From Bacteroidales bacterium (GTDB lineage Bacteria; Bacteroidota; Bacteroidia; Bacteroidales; F082), in NCBI GenBank assembly GCA_017461665.1, contig JAFTXI010000001.1, forward strand, positions 1 through 44,887: a stretch of DNA of 44,887 nt. Reading direction: 5' to 3'. Positions 1 to 7,604 of the stretch are shown here, one piece after another. Numbering within the stretch: position 1 is the first letter of the stretch; every line of letters begins with the position of its first letter. The position numbers were made by a program, and so were the translations under genes. Below the pieces are notes generated by a model. The model saw nothing but the letters and a program-made list of their open reading frames with translations. It was not told the origin of the DNA and did no database searches.

Positions 1-90
<90 letters not shown>

Positions 91-95
91 AACGG

Positions 96-128
96 AAGCC
101 TCAGCAAATCACGCTGGGGCTTTTCTGT
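96..128 (+). terminator. Rho-independent terminator of the rRNA operon
   Basis: Arms AAGCCTCAGC (96-105) and GCTGGGGCTT (113-122) pair over 10 bp with one G-U pair, around a 7-nt loop. A T-rich stretch follows. It lies directly downstream of the 5S rRNA. Confidence 0.85.
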
Positions 129-278
129 TTTGGTAAGTAGCCACGAGAACCATTATCCACATATCGCAGGTGTCGCAACGAATATCTATTGAATAATAGT
201 TTTTGATCACTCATACGAATTAGTTTTCAATAAAATCCCTAAAAGAGTGAAGAAAGATTTTATGCTATTATAAATTAA

Positions 279-653
279 TTAGAGAAAACTTTCCGGAAGA
301 TAAACGTTTTCCAACACTTTTGCTCCTTCAAATAGTGGTGCCATTTCTTTGTCTTTAAATCCAGCTATGCCACAACCGACTCTTGTTACCAAAAACTTTA
401 ATCCAGAATGTGTTTTAGCAAATTCTATAAATTCATCGACGTACGGTTTTATCACATCGACTCCGCCGTGCATTGTGGGAATTCCGTAACTTTGTCCTTG
501 AAGTCCGACACCTTGTCCCCAGATAGCTCCGAATTTTTCGTATGCAATACGTGCTGCTCCTCCGCCGTGCATTCCTTGTAGGTTGCTGCCAAAGACAAAT
601 ATTTCGTTTTCTTTTAAATCAGTGATAAAATCTACTGATATTCTCTTTTTCAT
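279..653 (-). CDS. A1S_2505-like small protein of phage/bacterial type
   Basis: A protein of about 124 residues with a conserved FVFGSNLQGMHGGGAA segment and a later TRVGCGIAGF segment. Both are typical of the A1S_2505-like family, first noted in phage and bacterial genomes and resembling macro-domain glycine-rich loops. The biochemical function is not established. The frame stays open to 710, but a TATCTTTG -7 box lies at 688-695 inside that extension, so transcription probably begins downstream of it. I therefore chose the ATG at 653 (ATG AAA AAG AGA). The ATG at 671 is the alternative. It is divergent from the SIMPL gene with a very short shared promoter region. The family call comes from motif memory, not a search. 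Confidence 0.72.
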   Translation of the reverse strand: MKKRISVDFITDLKENEIFVFGSNLQGMHGGGAARIAYEKFGAIWGQGVGLQGQSYGIPTMHGGVDVIKPYVDEFIEFAKTHSGLKFLVTRVGCGIAGFKDKEMAPLFEGAKVLENVYLPESFL

Positions 654-687
654 TGATTTTAGTTCTTCCATATATTTGTATTTTTTC

Positions 688-695
688 CAAAGATA
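688..695 (-). promoter_or_regulatory. -7 promoter box of the A1S_2505-like gene
   Basis: TATCTTTG on the minus strand matches the Bacteroidota consensus TAnnTTTG exactly. It lies 35 nt before the chosen start at 653. No clear TTTG -33 box is visible. Confidence 0.55.
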
Positions 696-742
696 TAAAA
701 TATTTTTCATTTGTATTTGTTATTAATGTAAAATGTATCACT

Positions 743-1444
743 ATGAAAAATTATATTATCGAATCTTTTATTATCGCTGTTGCCTTATTCCTATTGGGCT
801 TATTTTTGAAGAATGGCCTTGACGGCTTTGCCAATAAAGATAGAGTTGTTAATGTCAAAGGTCTTGCCGAGATGGAAGTGAAGGCTAACAAGGTGACTTG
901 GCCTCTTATGTATAAAGAGATTGGCAACGATTTGACATCTTTGTATAACAAGATAAATTCTTCTAATAGTACAATTATTATTTTTTTGAAAGAAAACGGT
1001 CTCGATGAGAGTGAAATTACCGTTAATGCTCCTGAAATCGTTGATATGAATGCAGATCGTTATTCTTCAAATCAAAGCAATTATCGTTATAATGTGACGC
1101 AGGTTATCACGGTTGCTACTTCAAAAGTGGATTTGGTTCGTAGTCTTATTAACGAGCAAAGCGAATTGTTAAAACAAGGCATTGCTATTACCAGTGGTGA
1201 TTATATGTATCGTGTACAATATGAATACACCGATTTGAATTCTATCAAGCCTCAAATGATAGAAGAAGCGACTAAAAATGCAAGAACTGCCGCACAGAAA
1301 TTCGCTTCCGATAGTGACAGTAAGCTCGGTAAGATTAAACGAGCTTCACAAGGTCAATTTAGCATTGACAATAGGGACGAATTTACACCTTATATCAAAA
1401 AGATAAGAGTCGTTACGACAATAGATTATTTTCTGGAAGATTAG
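743..1444 (+). CDS. SIMPL domain (DUF541) protein, membrane-anchored
   Basis: A 233-residue protein with an N-terminal membrane segment (residues about 5-24, IIESFIIAVALFLLGLFL) and then a SIMPL/DUF541 domain, an oligomerising fold found in many periplasmic proteins of unclear role. Family-typical features are VVNVKGLAEMEVKANKVTWP at the domain start, the periodic helix around LYNKINSSNSTIIIFLKENG, and the ending IKKIRVVTTIDYFLED. The frame is open from 653, but the ATG at 743 puts the hydrophobic segment right at the N-terminus and is the better start. A TGTATTTG sequence at 712-719 could be its -7 box. The gene converges on the rRNA methylase gene across an ATGAATT-type repeat. It most likely faces the periplasm, tethered to the inner membrane. 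Confidence 0.85.
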   Translation: MKNYIIESFIIAVALFLLGLFLKNGLDGFANKDRVVNVKGLAEMEVKANKVTWPLMYKEIGNDLTSLYNKINSSNSTIIIFLKENGLDESEITVNAPEIVDMNADRYSSNQSNYRYNVTQVITVATSKVDLVRSLINEQSELLKQGIAITSGDYMYRVQYEYTDLNSIKPQMIEEATKNARTAAQKFASDSDSKLGKIKRASQGQFSIDNRDEFTPYIKKIRVVTTIDYFLED

Positions 1445-1446
1445 TT

Positions 1447-1505
1447 ATATAATGCATAATTCATAGTGCATAATGCACAATTGTTTCAATTATGAATTAT
1501 GAATT
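1447..1505. repeat. ATGCATAATTCAT-type AT-rich dispersed repeat
   Basis: Units such as GCATAATTCATAGTGCATAA and ATTATGAATTATGAATTG occur as direct and inverted copies between two convergent genes. The same words recur at 9157-9190. The minus-strand copy overlaps the last codons and stop of the rRNA methylase gene. Confidence 0.7.
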
Positions 1506-2257
1506 GTCGCAAGTATTATTCCTGCTGCCACAGAAGCGTTCAAGGATTCCGTTTTGCTTCCTTCTCCTCTTGGAATATGAATAGGAGCGGTGATGAGTGG
1601 AAGTACGTCTTGTCTTATTCCGTGCGATTCGCTGCCAATGACAATAACGCCGTTTTTATTTTCGATTTTCTTTGTGAAGATGTTTTCGCCATCCATCAAG
1701 GCGCCGTAAATTCGAGTTTTGGAGTTTTGGAGTTTTTGAGTTTTGGAGAGAAATTCTTTCAGGTATGTTTCCATTATTTCAATTCTGAAGATAGATCCCA
1801 TTGTTGATTGTATTGTCTTAGGTTGCCAGGCATCGGCGCAGTCTGAACTGCATATTATCTTTTTGATTCCGAACCAGTCGGCGGTACGGATTATAGTTCC
1901 TAAGTTTCCTGGGTCGTTGATACCGTCTAAAGCTACGATAAATTCGTTTTCGGCATCTTCAGGTTTGATGTTGTATGAAGGAGTGTGAGCTGTCGCAATG
2001 ATACCTGGCGGTGTCACCATGCTGCTAAGCTGCTCCATTTGCTTGGGACTTATTATATCGTAAAATGGTAGCGTCTGAGCCATTTCAGGAAACTTCTCTA
2101 ACCATAAATCTGTAACTAAGATATCTTCCACCTTAAAGTTTGACGAAAGCAGTTCACCGACGAGTTTGTTGCCCTCGACGAGAAACATTTTATGTTCCTT
2201 ACGATATTTTGTCTGCTTGAGAGATTGTATAAATTTTATGTCGTTTTTAGTTATCAT
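1490..2257 (-). CDS. TrmH/SpoU-family RNA 2'-O-methyltransferase
   Basis: A 255-residue SPOUT methyltransferase that would transfer a methyl group from SAM to a ribose 2'-OH in rRNA or tRNA. The N-terminal substrate-binding region (about 1-90) contains KYRKEHKMFLVEGNKLVGEL. The SpoU fold follows with the knot motifs DGINDPGNLGTIIRTADWFG (motif 1), VIVIGSESHGI (motif 2) and IPRGEGSKTESLNASVAAGI (motif 3). Length and architecture fit the RlmB/TrmH-like rRNA methylases of Bacteroidota, but the target nucleotide cannot be inferred. An odd LSKTQKLQNSKTRI segment just before YGALMDGENIF is encoded by the same CCAAAACTCC repeat found between genes. The stop codon lies inside an ATTCATAATTCATAA repeat. 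Confidence 0.88.
   Translation of the reverse strand: MITKNDIKFIQSLKQTKYRKEHKMFLVEGNKLVGELLSSNFKVEDILVTDLWLEKFPEMAQTLPFYDIISPKQMEQLSSMVTPPGIIATAHTPSYNIKPEDAENEFIVALDGINDPGNLGTIIRTADWFGIKKIICSSDCADAWQPKTIQSTMGSIFRIEIMETYLKEFLSKTQKLQNSKTRIYGALMDGENIFTKKIENKNGVIVIGSESHGIRQDVLPLITAPIHIPRGEGSKTESLNASVAAGIILATIHNS
1714..1749. repeat. CCAAAACTCC-type repeat inside the rRNA methylase gene
   Basis: About four degenerate units of CTCCAAAACTC on the minus strand, in frame with the methylase and 36 bp long. The same unit occurs between genes at about 9082-9150 and 12158-12190. Confidence 0.75.
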
Positions 2258-2288
2258 TTATGTTGGCGTTGAATTTTAGCTTGGACGT

Positions 2289-2332
2289 TGAGCTTGTCGA
2301 AACGACAGGTCACTTCGACAGGCTCAGTGAGC
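2289..2332. repeat. Inverted GAGCTTGTCGAA element
   Basis: GAGCTTGTCGAA (2290-2301) faces TTCGACAGGCTC (2314-2325), giving a 12-bp stem with one G-U pair. The core recurs at 9903-9926, 9975-9998 and, inverted, at about 10015-10031. It lies between the rRNA methylase start and the rplI terminator. Confidence 0.75.
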
Positions 2333-2340
2333 TTTGTTTT

Positions 2341-2374
2341 TAAAAAAAAGCCGAAGAAGTGAATTCCTCGGCTC
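2341..2374 (-). terminator. Terminator of the rpsF-rpsR-rplI operon
   Basis: On the minus strand AGCCGA pairs with TCGGCT (2368-2373 with 2349-2354), extended by A-T and G-C pairs past one mismatch. A run of eight T (plus-strand A 2342-2349) follows. It is 45 nt downstream of the rplI stop. Confidence 0.8.
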
Positions 2375-2418
2375 CCAAATACAAAAAACCTTAATATGAA
2401 AAATCTTTCAGTTTTAGA

Positions 2419-2868
2419 TTATTCAGCGAAAACTTCAAAAGAAATTTCAACAGAGACTTCTTTGTGTAATCTGATGACAGCTGAATAAGTACCGATTTCT
2501 TTAATGCTGTCTTCTTTGATTATGATTTGTTTACGGTCAACTGTTAAATCTTTAGCTTCTTTAATAGCGTTAGCTATTTGAACGTTGTTCACTGAACCAT
2601 AGATTTTGCCACTTTCTGAAGCTTTAGCAGCTATACGTAATGATAAGCCTTCTAAAACTTGTGCTAATTCAGTAGCTTCTTTCTTTATTCTTTCTTGTTT
2701 GAAAGCTTGTTGGCGGATTTCTTCTGCCAAAACTTTACGAGCTGATGGAGTAGCTAAGATAGCCATTCCTTGTGGAATTAAGAAATTACGAGCGTAACCA
2801 GGTTTTACTGATACGATGTCGTTTTTATATCCCAAATTTTTTACATCTTGTTTAAGAATAATTTCCAT
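2419..2868 (-). CDS. rplI: 50S ribosomal protein L9
   Basis: A 149-residue protein of normal L9 length. The N-terminal rRNA-binding domain shows MEIILKQDVKNLGYKNDIVSV followed by the signature KPGYARNFLIPQGMA. A long charged connecting helix (about 45-80) leads to the C-terminal domain with SGKIYGSVNN. L9 binds 23S rRNA domain V at the base of the L1 stalk. It is the last gene of rpsF-rpsR-rplI, separated from rpsR by 14 nt, and is followed by a terminator. Confidence 0.98.
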   Translation of the reverse strand: MEIILKQDVKNLGYKNDIVSVKPGYARNFLIPQGMAILATPSARKVLAEEIRQQAFKQERIKKEATELAQVLEGLSLRIAAKASESGKIYGSVNNVQIANAIKEAKDLTVDRKQIIIKEDSIKEIGTYSAVIRLHKEVSVEISFEVFAE

Positions 2869-2882
2869 GTCTTGTCCTCCTA

Positions 2883-3152
2883 TTATTTCAATAAGTCAGC
2901 TACGTAAGGCATCAATGCAAGATGACGTGCTCTCTTGATAGCTTGAGCAACTTTTCTTTGATATTTTGTTGAAGTACCGGTGATGCGGCGAGGTAAAATT
3001 TTACCTTGTTCGTTCACGAATCTCAAAAGGAAATCAGCATCTTTATAGTCGATGTATTTGATGCGGTTCTTTTTGAAGCGGCAATATTTTTTCTTCTTTG
3101 TATCGACTGCTATTGGAGTCAAATATTTAATTTCTGAGTTAGCTTGTGCCAT
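2883..3152 (-). CDS. rpsR: 30S ribosomal protein S18
   Basis: An 89-residue protein with the S18 core [21 protein letters not shown], then the [15 protein letters not shown] and [20 protein letters not shown] segments. S18 forms a heterodimer with S6 on the 30S platform, which fits its place directly after rpsF. The first residues ([22 protein letters not shown]) form the usual flexible basic N-terminus. It has 26 nt after rpsF and 14 nt before rplI. Confidence 0.98.
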   Translation of the reverse strand: MAQANSEIKYLTPIAVDTKKKKYCRFKKNRIKYIDYKDADFLLRFVNEQGKILPRRITGTSTKYQRKVAQAIKRARHLALMPYVADLLK

Positions 3153-3179
3153 TTCTTCTAAATTTTAAACGTTAAACAA

Positions 3180-3533
3180 TTAATTGGCTTGAGCTTCTTT
3201 TGCCTCTTGTGCTTTTCTACGTTTTTTCTCGTTGTAAGCAACAGCGTGTTTGTCAAGTTTTACAGTTAAGAAACGTAAAACGCGTTCGTCACGTTTTAAT
3301 TCTGTTTCGACTGTTTCGATAACATTACCTTCGGCTTTGAACTCGATCAATTGATAAAAACCTGAAGATTTTTTCTGAATTGGATAAGCTAATTTGCGCA
3401 TTCCCCAGAAATCTTCAAAAACGATCTCTGCACCATTCTTGGTGAGAATGTCTTCGAATTTCTTCACCGCTTCCTTCATCTGTTCATCAGATAAAACGGG
3501 AGTTAAAATGAAAACGGTTTCGTACTGATTCAT
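3180..3533 (-). CDS. rpsF: 30S ribosomal protein S6
   Basis: A 117-residue protein beginning [18 protein letters not shown], the canonical S6 start, with [20 protein letters not shown] in the middle of the fold and an alpha/beta ferredoxin-like pattern. S6 partners S18 on the small subunit. The C-terminal 20 residues are a lysine/alanine-rich tail. First gene of the operon. A TATTTTTG box at 3595-3602 on the minus strand gives a leader of about 60 nt, which could hold the S6:S18 autoregulatory site known in other bacteria. I did not resolve a fold for it. Confidence 0.98.
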   Translation of the reverse strand: MNQYETVFILTPVLSDEQMKEAVKKFEDILTKNGAEIVFEDFWGMRKLAYPIQKKSSGFYQLIEFKAEGNVIETVETELKRDERVLRFLTVKLDKHAVAYNEKKRRKAQEAKEAQAN

Positions 3534-3594
3534 AATTTATTTTATTGATAATTAAACAATTAAGTTGAACTTTTGTGTTCTATTTTTCGTTTCG

Positions 3595-3602
3595 CAAAAA
3601 TA
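3595..3602 (-). promoter_or_regulatory. -7 promoter box of the rpsF operon
   Basis: TATTTTTG (minus strand), an exact TAnnTTTG match followed by CGAAACG, 62 nt upstream of the rpsF start. Confidence 0.65.
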
Positions 3603-3632
3603 ATAAAAAAATCTTATAAAAGAAAGATAATT

Positions 3633-4793
3633 TTAAAATTTATGAATTATTTTGCTTTTTTTGTTGCTAATCAATTCGTTACATATAAATTCGGCGGCTT
3701 TCCCATCACCAAAAATCTCTGGATATTCTATATCTTTTTTCTCCTTGAAATGATAATATCCGTCGATAATCTTTTCTTCATCGGCATCGGCAATAATTGC
3801 TGCCCCTACTTCAACAATCTCTCTCCACTCAGTCTCGCTCCTTATTATAATACAAGGTTTCTTGAAAAAATATGATTCCTTCTGGACTCCGCCGGAATCG
3901 GTTATAACTAAACTTGCCTTTTTCTCTAGCATTATCATTCCTAAGAATGAAACAGGTTCTAAAATATAAATACGTTTGTTGTCGATTAATGACCTGTATG
4001 TCTCTGTTTCTAAATTGATGCTCAGTAGTTTCTTCGTACGCGGATGTAATGGAATTATAATATCTTCCTCTTCCGATAATCTTAACAAAGCTTTAACAAC
4101 AGAATTTAATCTTTTAGGCTCGTCAGTATTATTATTCCTATGAATCGTACATAAAATGTAATTGCTTTTTGGGACAATGCTTGTTGTCTCGTTGTCTTCT
4201 TGTCTTGTTGTCTTACTAAAATACAAACTATTATCGTACATCACGTCGCCGCAATGATAAATGCCTGGATTGTCGATTGTGAAAGGTTTTTTGTTCTTCG
4301 GAGTGAATCCTTCTTTGATAAGATTGTTGTAGCCCGTTGCTGTTGGCGAGAATAATAATGTTGAACAATGATCGCAGCATATTCTGTTGATTTCTTCTGG
4401 CATTGCTTTGTTGAACGAACGAAGCCCGGCTTCGATATGTGCTATCGGAATATGAATTTTTGAAGCTGCCATCGCGCCGGCTAAGGTTGAATTGGTGTCG
4501 CCGTAAACGACGAGATAATCGGGATTTTCTTTTAAAAGAATCTCCTCGATTCCTTCAATCATCTTGGCTGTCTGAACGCCGTGACTTCCTGAACCTACAC
4601 CTAAGTTATAATCTGGCGCAGGTATGCCAAGCTCGTCGAAAAATACCTGCGACATGTTCTCATCGTAATGCTGACCGGTGTGAACTATCACTTCTTTTAT
4701 CTTATCTGAGAAATGGTTTTTTATGGCTCTACTCAACGCTGCTGCCTTGATAATCTGAGGTCTCGCTCCAATAATCGTTACAATCTTTATCAT
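3633..4793 (-). CDS. wecB: UDP-N-acetylglucosamine 2-epimerase (non-hydrolysing)
   Basis: A 386-residue enzyme interconverting UDP-GlcNAc and UDP-ManNAc for surface polysaccharide synthesis. Motifs seen: IIGARPQIIKAAALSRAI at the N-terminus, HTGQHYDENMSQVFF, VVYGDTNSTLAGAMAA, HIEAGLRSFNKAMPEEINR (family signature), and the UDP-binding C-terminal half with LVITDSGGVQKESYF and GRSETEWRE-like IIRSETEWREIVEVG. The linker segment KTTRQEDNETTSI (4181-4214) is encoded by an AAGACAACAAGAC-type repeat shared with non-coding DNA near 13196. The start is 5 nt after the radC stop, so the two are probably co-transcribed. No other polysaccharide genes are adjacent. Confidence 0.93.
   Translation of the reverse strand: MIKIVTIIGARPQIIKAAALSRAIKNHFSDKIKEVIVHTGQHYDENMSQVFFDELGIPAPDYNLGVGSGSHGVQTAKMIEGIEEILLKENPDYLVVYGDTNSTLAGAMAASKIHIPIAHIEAGLRSFNKAMPEEINRICCDHCSTLLFSPTATGYNNLIKEGFTPKNKKPFTIDNPGIYHCGDVMYDNSLYFSKTTRQEDNETTSIVPKSNYILCTIHRNNNTDEPKRLNSVVKALLRLSEEEDIIIPLHPRTKKLLSINLETETYRSLIDNKRIYILEPVSFLGMIMLEKKASLVITDSGGVQKESYFFKKPCIIIRSETEWREIVEVGAAIIADADEEKIIDGYYHFKEKKDIEYPEIFGDGKAAEFICNELISNKKSKIIHKF
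4181..4214. repeat. AAGACAAC-type repeat inside wecB
   Basis: On the minus strand units of AAGACAACAAGACAAGAAG are tandem and in frame, encoding a Lys/Thr/Arg/Glu/Asp-rich linker. Related units occur at 13196-13232. Confidence 0.65.
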
Positions 4794-4798
4794 ATCTT

Positions 4799-5479
4799 TT
4801 ACAATAATCCTTCATCTGCAAAACTAAAATAATTATCGTTACCAATGATGATATGGTCTAAGATTTTTATCTCTAAAAATTGTCCAGCTTTGATGAGGTT
4901 ATCGGTGATTTTTTTATCAGCGTTGCTCGGTATCAGGTTGCCGGAAGGATGGTTGTGACAAAGCATCACACTGATTGCGTTGTTTTCCAAGGCGCTCTTG
5001 AAAATCTTCTTCGGGTCGGCCGTCGTTCCTGCCAAACCTCCAACGCCAATTTTTTCCAACTTGATGACTTTGTTGGCGCTGTTGAGTAGCATAATCCAAA
5101 ACTGCTCGTGATTCAAATCTGATAGTTGAGGATAGAAACATTCGAATGCCATCTGGCTGTTTTTTATGACGGGTTTCTCCAAGGCTTCGCTGAAACGTCG
5201 TCGGCGTCCCAATTCCAAGGCTGCTGCTATCGAAACGGCTTTAGCCTCTCCAATGCCCTTGTATCTCATCAAGTCGTTGATTGATAACTTTGATAGCTCG
5301 ATGAGATTGTCGTTGTTGTCTTTTAATATTCTTCTCGAAAGGTCTACGGCCGATTCTTTGTTGTTGCCGGAGCCTATCAATATCGCAATGAGTTCGCCAT
5401 TACTCAAGGCTTCTTTTCCTTTGGAGAGCATCTTCTCTCTCGGACGGTCTTCCTCCGCCCACGATTTTATGGTGTTCAT
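4799..5479 (-). CDS. radC: RadC-family JAB/JAMM domain protein
   Basis: A 226-residue RadC protein. The N-terminal helix-hairpin-helix region is LMRYKGIGEAKAVSIAAALE. The C-terminal JAB1/MPN-like domain carries the metal-binding motif CHNHPSGNLIPSNADKKITD (about residues 174-193), with an upstream Glu in the LNHEQFWIMLLN segment. Despite its name, a direct DNA-repair function is doubtful in other bacteria, and the activity of the chromosomal family is unsettled. It comes before wecB with a 5-nt gap. No clear promoter is visible in the 40 nt upstream. Confidence 0.93.
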   Translation of the reverse strand: MNTIKSWAEEDRPREKMLSKGKEALSNGELIAILIGSGNNKESAVDLSRRILKDNNDNLIELSKLSINDLMRYKGIGEAKAVSIAAALELGRRRRFSEALEKPVIKNSQMAFECFYPQLSDLNHEQFWIMLLNSANKVIKLEKIGVGGLAGTTADPKKIFKSALENNAISVMLCHNHPSGNLIPSNADKKITDNLIKAGQFLEIKILDHIIIGNDNYFSFADEGLL

Positions 5480-5518
5480 AATGGTTTAAGGTTTATGCTT
5501 CTATGAAAATAGATTGTT

Positions 5519-5598
5519 AACTTTCAGTTTTCAACTTTCAGTTCTCAGTCACACGTCCGTGTGACTCTACATGAGATTCTATAAATTTTCAATTTTCA
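5519..5598. repeat. Repeat cluster with ACGTCCGT palindrome
   Basis: Contains ACTTTCAGTTTTCAACTTTC direct repeats (about 5519-5540), then the palindrome AGTCACACG (5547-5555)/CGTGTGACT (5558-5566) with a TC centre, the flank CTCTACATGAGATTCT, and an AATTTTCAATTTTCAATTC tract that carries the stop of the DUF4491 gene. Confidence 0.75.
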
Positions 5599-5892
5599 AT
5601 TCTTCTTTGGGAACCATCCCTTTCTGACTCTTTCTCTTTGTTCGAAGAGTTCGTGTATCGACCAGAACGACGATGCTCCCCATACGGCGAGTAATATCGA
5701 CCATGTCTGTTCTTCTACGAGAACGGAGGCAATCAGGCTCGCAATTCCCATGATGGCGAAGACCCACCAGCATTTCACTCCAAAATGATATTCGCTTTTG
5801 ATGACAATCGGATGGAATATGCCTATAATTAAAAAGGTGGCAATTCCAATAAAAATTCCGTTGAGGTTATATGCTTCTAAAAATTCAATCAT
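5596..5892 (-). CDS. DUF4491 family small membrane protein
   Basis: A 98-residue integral membrane protein with about three hydrophobic segments: GIFIGIATFLIIGIFHPIVI, CWWVFAIMGIASLIASVLV and TWSILLAVWGASSFWSIHEL. The ending FEQRERVRKGWFPKKN is diagnostic of DUF4491, a Bacteroidota family of unknown function. The frame continues to a TTG at 5904, but that codon lies against the rpsT terminator stem, so the ATG at 5892 is preferred. It sits downstream of the rpsT terminator. Its TGA stop is supplied by an AATTGAAAATTGAAAATT repeat. Confidence 0.85.
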   Translation of the reverse strand: MIEFLEAYNLNGIFIGIATFLIIGIFHPIVIKSEYHFGVKCWWVFAIMGIASLIASVLVEEQTWSILLAVWGASSFWSIHELFEQRERVRKGWFPKKN

Positions 5893-5905
5893 AATTATTA
5901 ACAAT

Positions 5906-5929
5906 AAAGCCGACCTTTTGGTCGGCTTT
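5906..5929 (-). terminator. Terminator of rpsT
   Basis: A perfect 10-bp stem AAAGCCGACC (5906-5915)/GGTCGGCTTT (5920-5929) with a TTTT or AAAA loop. It is 17 nt past the rpsT stop. The T tract after it on the minus strand is short, so read-through into the DUF4491 gene is plausible. Confidence 0.8.
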
Positions 5930-5946
5930 CCTTTAGTATAATTTCA

Positions 5947-6201
5947 TTATGCTAATTTTGCTGTGTGATGTGCAAGTTTTGACTTTAAGTTAGCAGCTTT
6001 GTTTCTGTGGATGATACCGCGTTTAGCTGTCTTGTCAATGATTTTGTACATTTCTGAAAGTTTTGCTTCAGCTTCAGCTTTTTCTGTTAAAGCTCTGAAT
6101 CCTCTAACAGCAGCACGCATCGCTCTTGCGTAAAAGCGGTTGCGTAAGCGTCTTTTCTCTGTTTGACGGATTCTTTTGATTGATGATTTGTGATTTGCCA
6201 T
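5947..6201 (-). CDS. rpsT: 30S ribosomal protein S20
   Basis: An 84-residue, strongly basic protein beginning [20 protein letters not shown], the universal S20 start, and ending with the [19 protein letters not shown] signature. S20 is a primary 16S rRNA-binding protein of the small subunit. It stands alone, with its own promoter (-7 box at 6245-6252) and terminator. Confidence 0.98.
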   Translation of the reverse strand: MANHKSSIKRIRQTEKRRLRNRFYARAMRAAVRGFRALTEKAEAEAKLSEMYKIIDKTAKRGIIHRNKAANLKSKLAHHTAKLA

Positions 6202-6244
6202 ATCTATATATTTTTACTATAATATTCCATACTAATTCGGGGTG

Positions 6245-6252
6245 CAAAAATA
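6245..6252 (-). promoter_or_regulatory. -7 promoter box of rpsT
   Basis: TATTTTTG on the minus strand followed by CACCCCG, 43 nt upstream of rpsT. A TTTG at 6268-6271 lies 15 nt upstream, closer than the usual 19-20 nt. Confidence 0.6.
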
Positions 6253-6323
6253 CTCATTTTATCTTTACAAATTACATTTTTGTTGAAAAAAAAACTTTTT
6301 TTTTTGAAATGACTATTTCGTCT

Positions 6324-7604
6324 TTATTTTATTGCACGTACTTCCGAATTGTCGCCTTTTTCAATAATGCTGTCGAGTGTCACTTCAACGAAAGTATTTT
6401 TTTCTAAATCTTTTCCTTTTAATCGCAATGGAATATAATTTTCTCCGTAACCTCGTGCTATTCCATCGGAACCGATTCTCTCAATGAGCATTTTTTGTTT
6501 CCTGCCAAGCATCTGCACGAAATAATTCTTCTTGTTTTCTGAAGAAATCTGCCTGATGATGGCACTGCGTTCTGTTTTTATTTTATCTGGAATTTGGTTT
6601 GGCATAGTCGCTGCCTTGGTTCCATTTCTGATAGAATATTTGAAAGTGTGAATGTGACTGAATCCTATCGCTCTGCACATCTCTGCACTTTCTAAAAAGT
6701 CTTCTTCTGTCTCGCCCGGGAATCCTACAATCAAATCGGTGGTGATGTTGAAATCGGGAACTACATATTTTATCTTGTCGCACATCTCTCTGAACTCTTT
6801 CGCCGTATAATGACGTCGCATTGCCTTTAAGGTGTTTTCGGCTCCACTTTGCAGACATATATGCATGTGCGGCGCTAATTTCTCGTTCTCAAAAAGTCGT
6901 AGAAACTTTTCGCTGAAGTTGTCGGGTTCTATCGACGAAATCCTCAGTCTGAAATCGCCTTCTATTTTTAAGATGTTTTCGACTAACTTCTCAAAGCTGA
7001 CGTCTTGATATTGGTAGCGTCCCATGTTAACTCCAGTCAACACAATCTCTTTAAAACCATGATCGACGACTTTTCTTATGTTGTCGTAAATGTCTTTGTC
7101 GCTGCGACTTGTAGCTCTGCCTCTTACCATCGGGATTAGGCAGTAAGAGCAGAAGTTGTTGCATCCGTCGTGAATCTTTATCAGACTTCTTGTATGAAAA
7201 GTGTCGAAGGCTGGCTGATAACTGAAGAGGTCGATGTCTAAACCTTCAGGATCGACGGTTTCTCCTTTGAAATGTTTATCTATTATATTGAAGAGTGCAT
7301 ACTTTCTCTCATTGTCGATGGCATAATCTACGGTCTTGGCTTCCAATAACTCGTTCTTCCTGTGATTTACCATGCAGCCTGTCGCGACAATCAAACTATC
7401 AGGATGTTGACGTCGAATCTGATGTAGAGCTTGTCGGCATTTCTGGTCGCTTTGGTTGGTGACGGTACAAGTGTTCACGACAAAGATGTCGGCATCATCG
7501 CTCATCTCGACAATCTCATAACCAGCCTCTTTGAAACGCGATGCCAAAGCATCGGTCTCGTAAAGATTTACTCTGCAACCTAATGTCTTAAAAGCTATCT
7601 TCAT
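6324..7604 (-). CDS. mtaB: tRNA t6A37 methylthiotransferase
   Basis: A 426-residue radical-SAM enzyme converting t6A37 to ms2t6A37 in ANN-decoding tRNAs. Three domains are seen: UPF0004 (FKTLGCRVNLYETDALASRF, with VVNTCTVTNQSDQKCRQ), radical SAM with CNNFCSYC ligating a 4Fe-4S cluster, and a C-terminal TRAM-like segment (KQKMLIERIGSDGIARGYG). KTLGCRVN and the NTCTVT pattern fit MtaB better than MiaB or RimO. Its ATG overlaps the miaB stop (ATGA, 7601-7604), so translation is probably coupled. The pair places both tRNA position-37 methylthiolation enzymes in one transcript. Confidence 0.95.
   Translation of the reverse strand: MKIAFKTLGCRVNLYETDALASRFKEAGYEIVEMSDDADIFVVNTCTVTNQSDQKCRQALHQIRRQHPDSLIVATGCMVNHRKNELLEAKTVDYAIDNERKYALFNIIDKHFKGETVDPEGLDIDLFSYQPAFDTFHTRSLIKIHDGCNNFCSYCLIPMVRGRATSRSDKDIYDNIRKVVDHGFKEIVLTGVNMGRYQYQDVSFEKLVENILKIEGDFRLRISSIEPDNFSEKFLRLFENEKLAPHMHICLQSGAENTLKAMRRHYTAKEFREMCDKIKYVVPDFNITTDLIVGFPGETEEDFLESAEMCRAIGFSHIHTFKYSIRNGTKAATMPNQIPDKIKTERSAIIRQISSENKKNYFVQMLGRKQKMLIERIGSDGIARGYGENYIPLRLKGKDLEKNTFVEVTLDSIIEKGDNSEVRAIK

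Noticed and set aside
653-742. An N-terminal extension of the SIMPL protein, and of the divergent gene on the other strand
   Set aside because: Both extensions run through the shared promoter region and would bury a signal or membrane segment.
5579-5773. A second ORF on the minus strand overlapping DUF4491
   Set aside because: It is in another frame of the DUF4491 gene, Arg-rich and without family features.
7601-7604. The miaB-mtaB overlap as an anomaly
   Set aside because: A 4-nt ATGA overlap is an ordinary sign of translational coupling.
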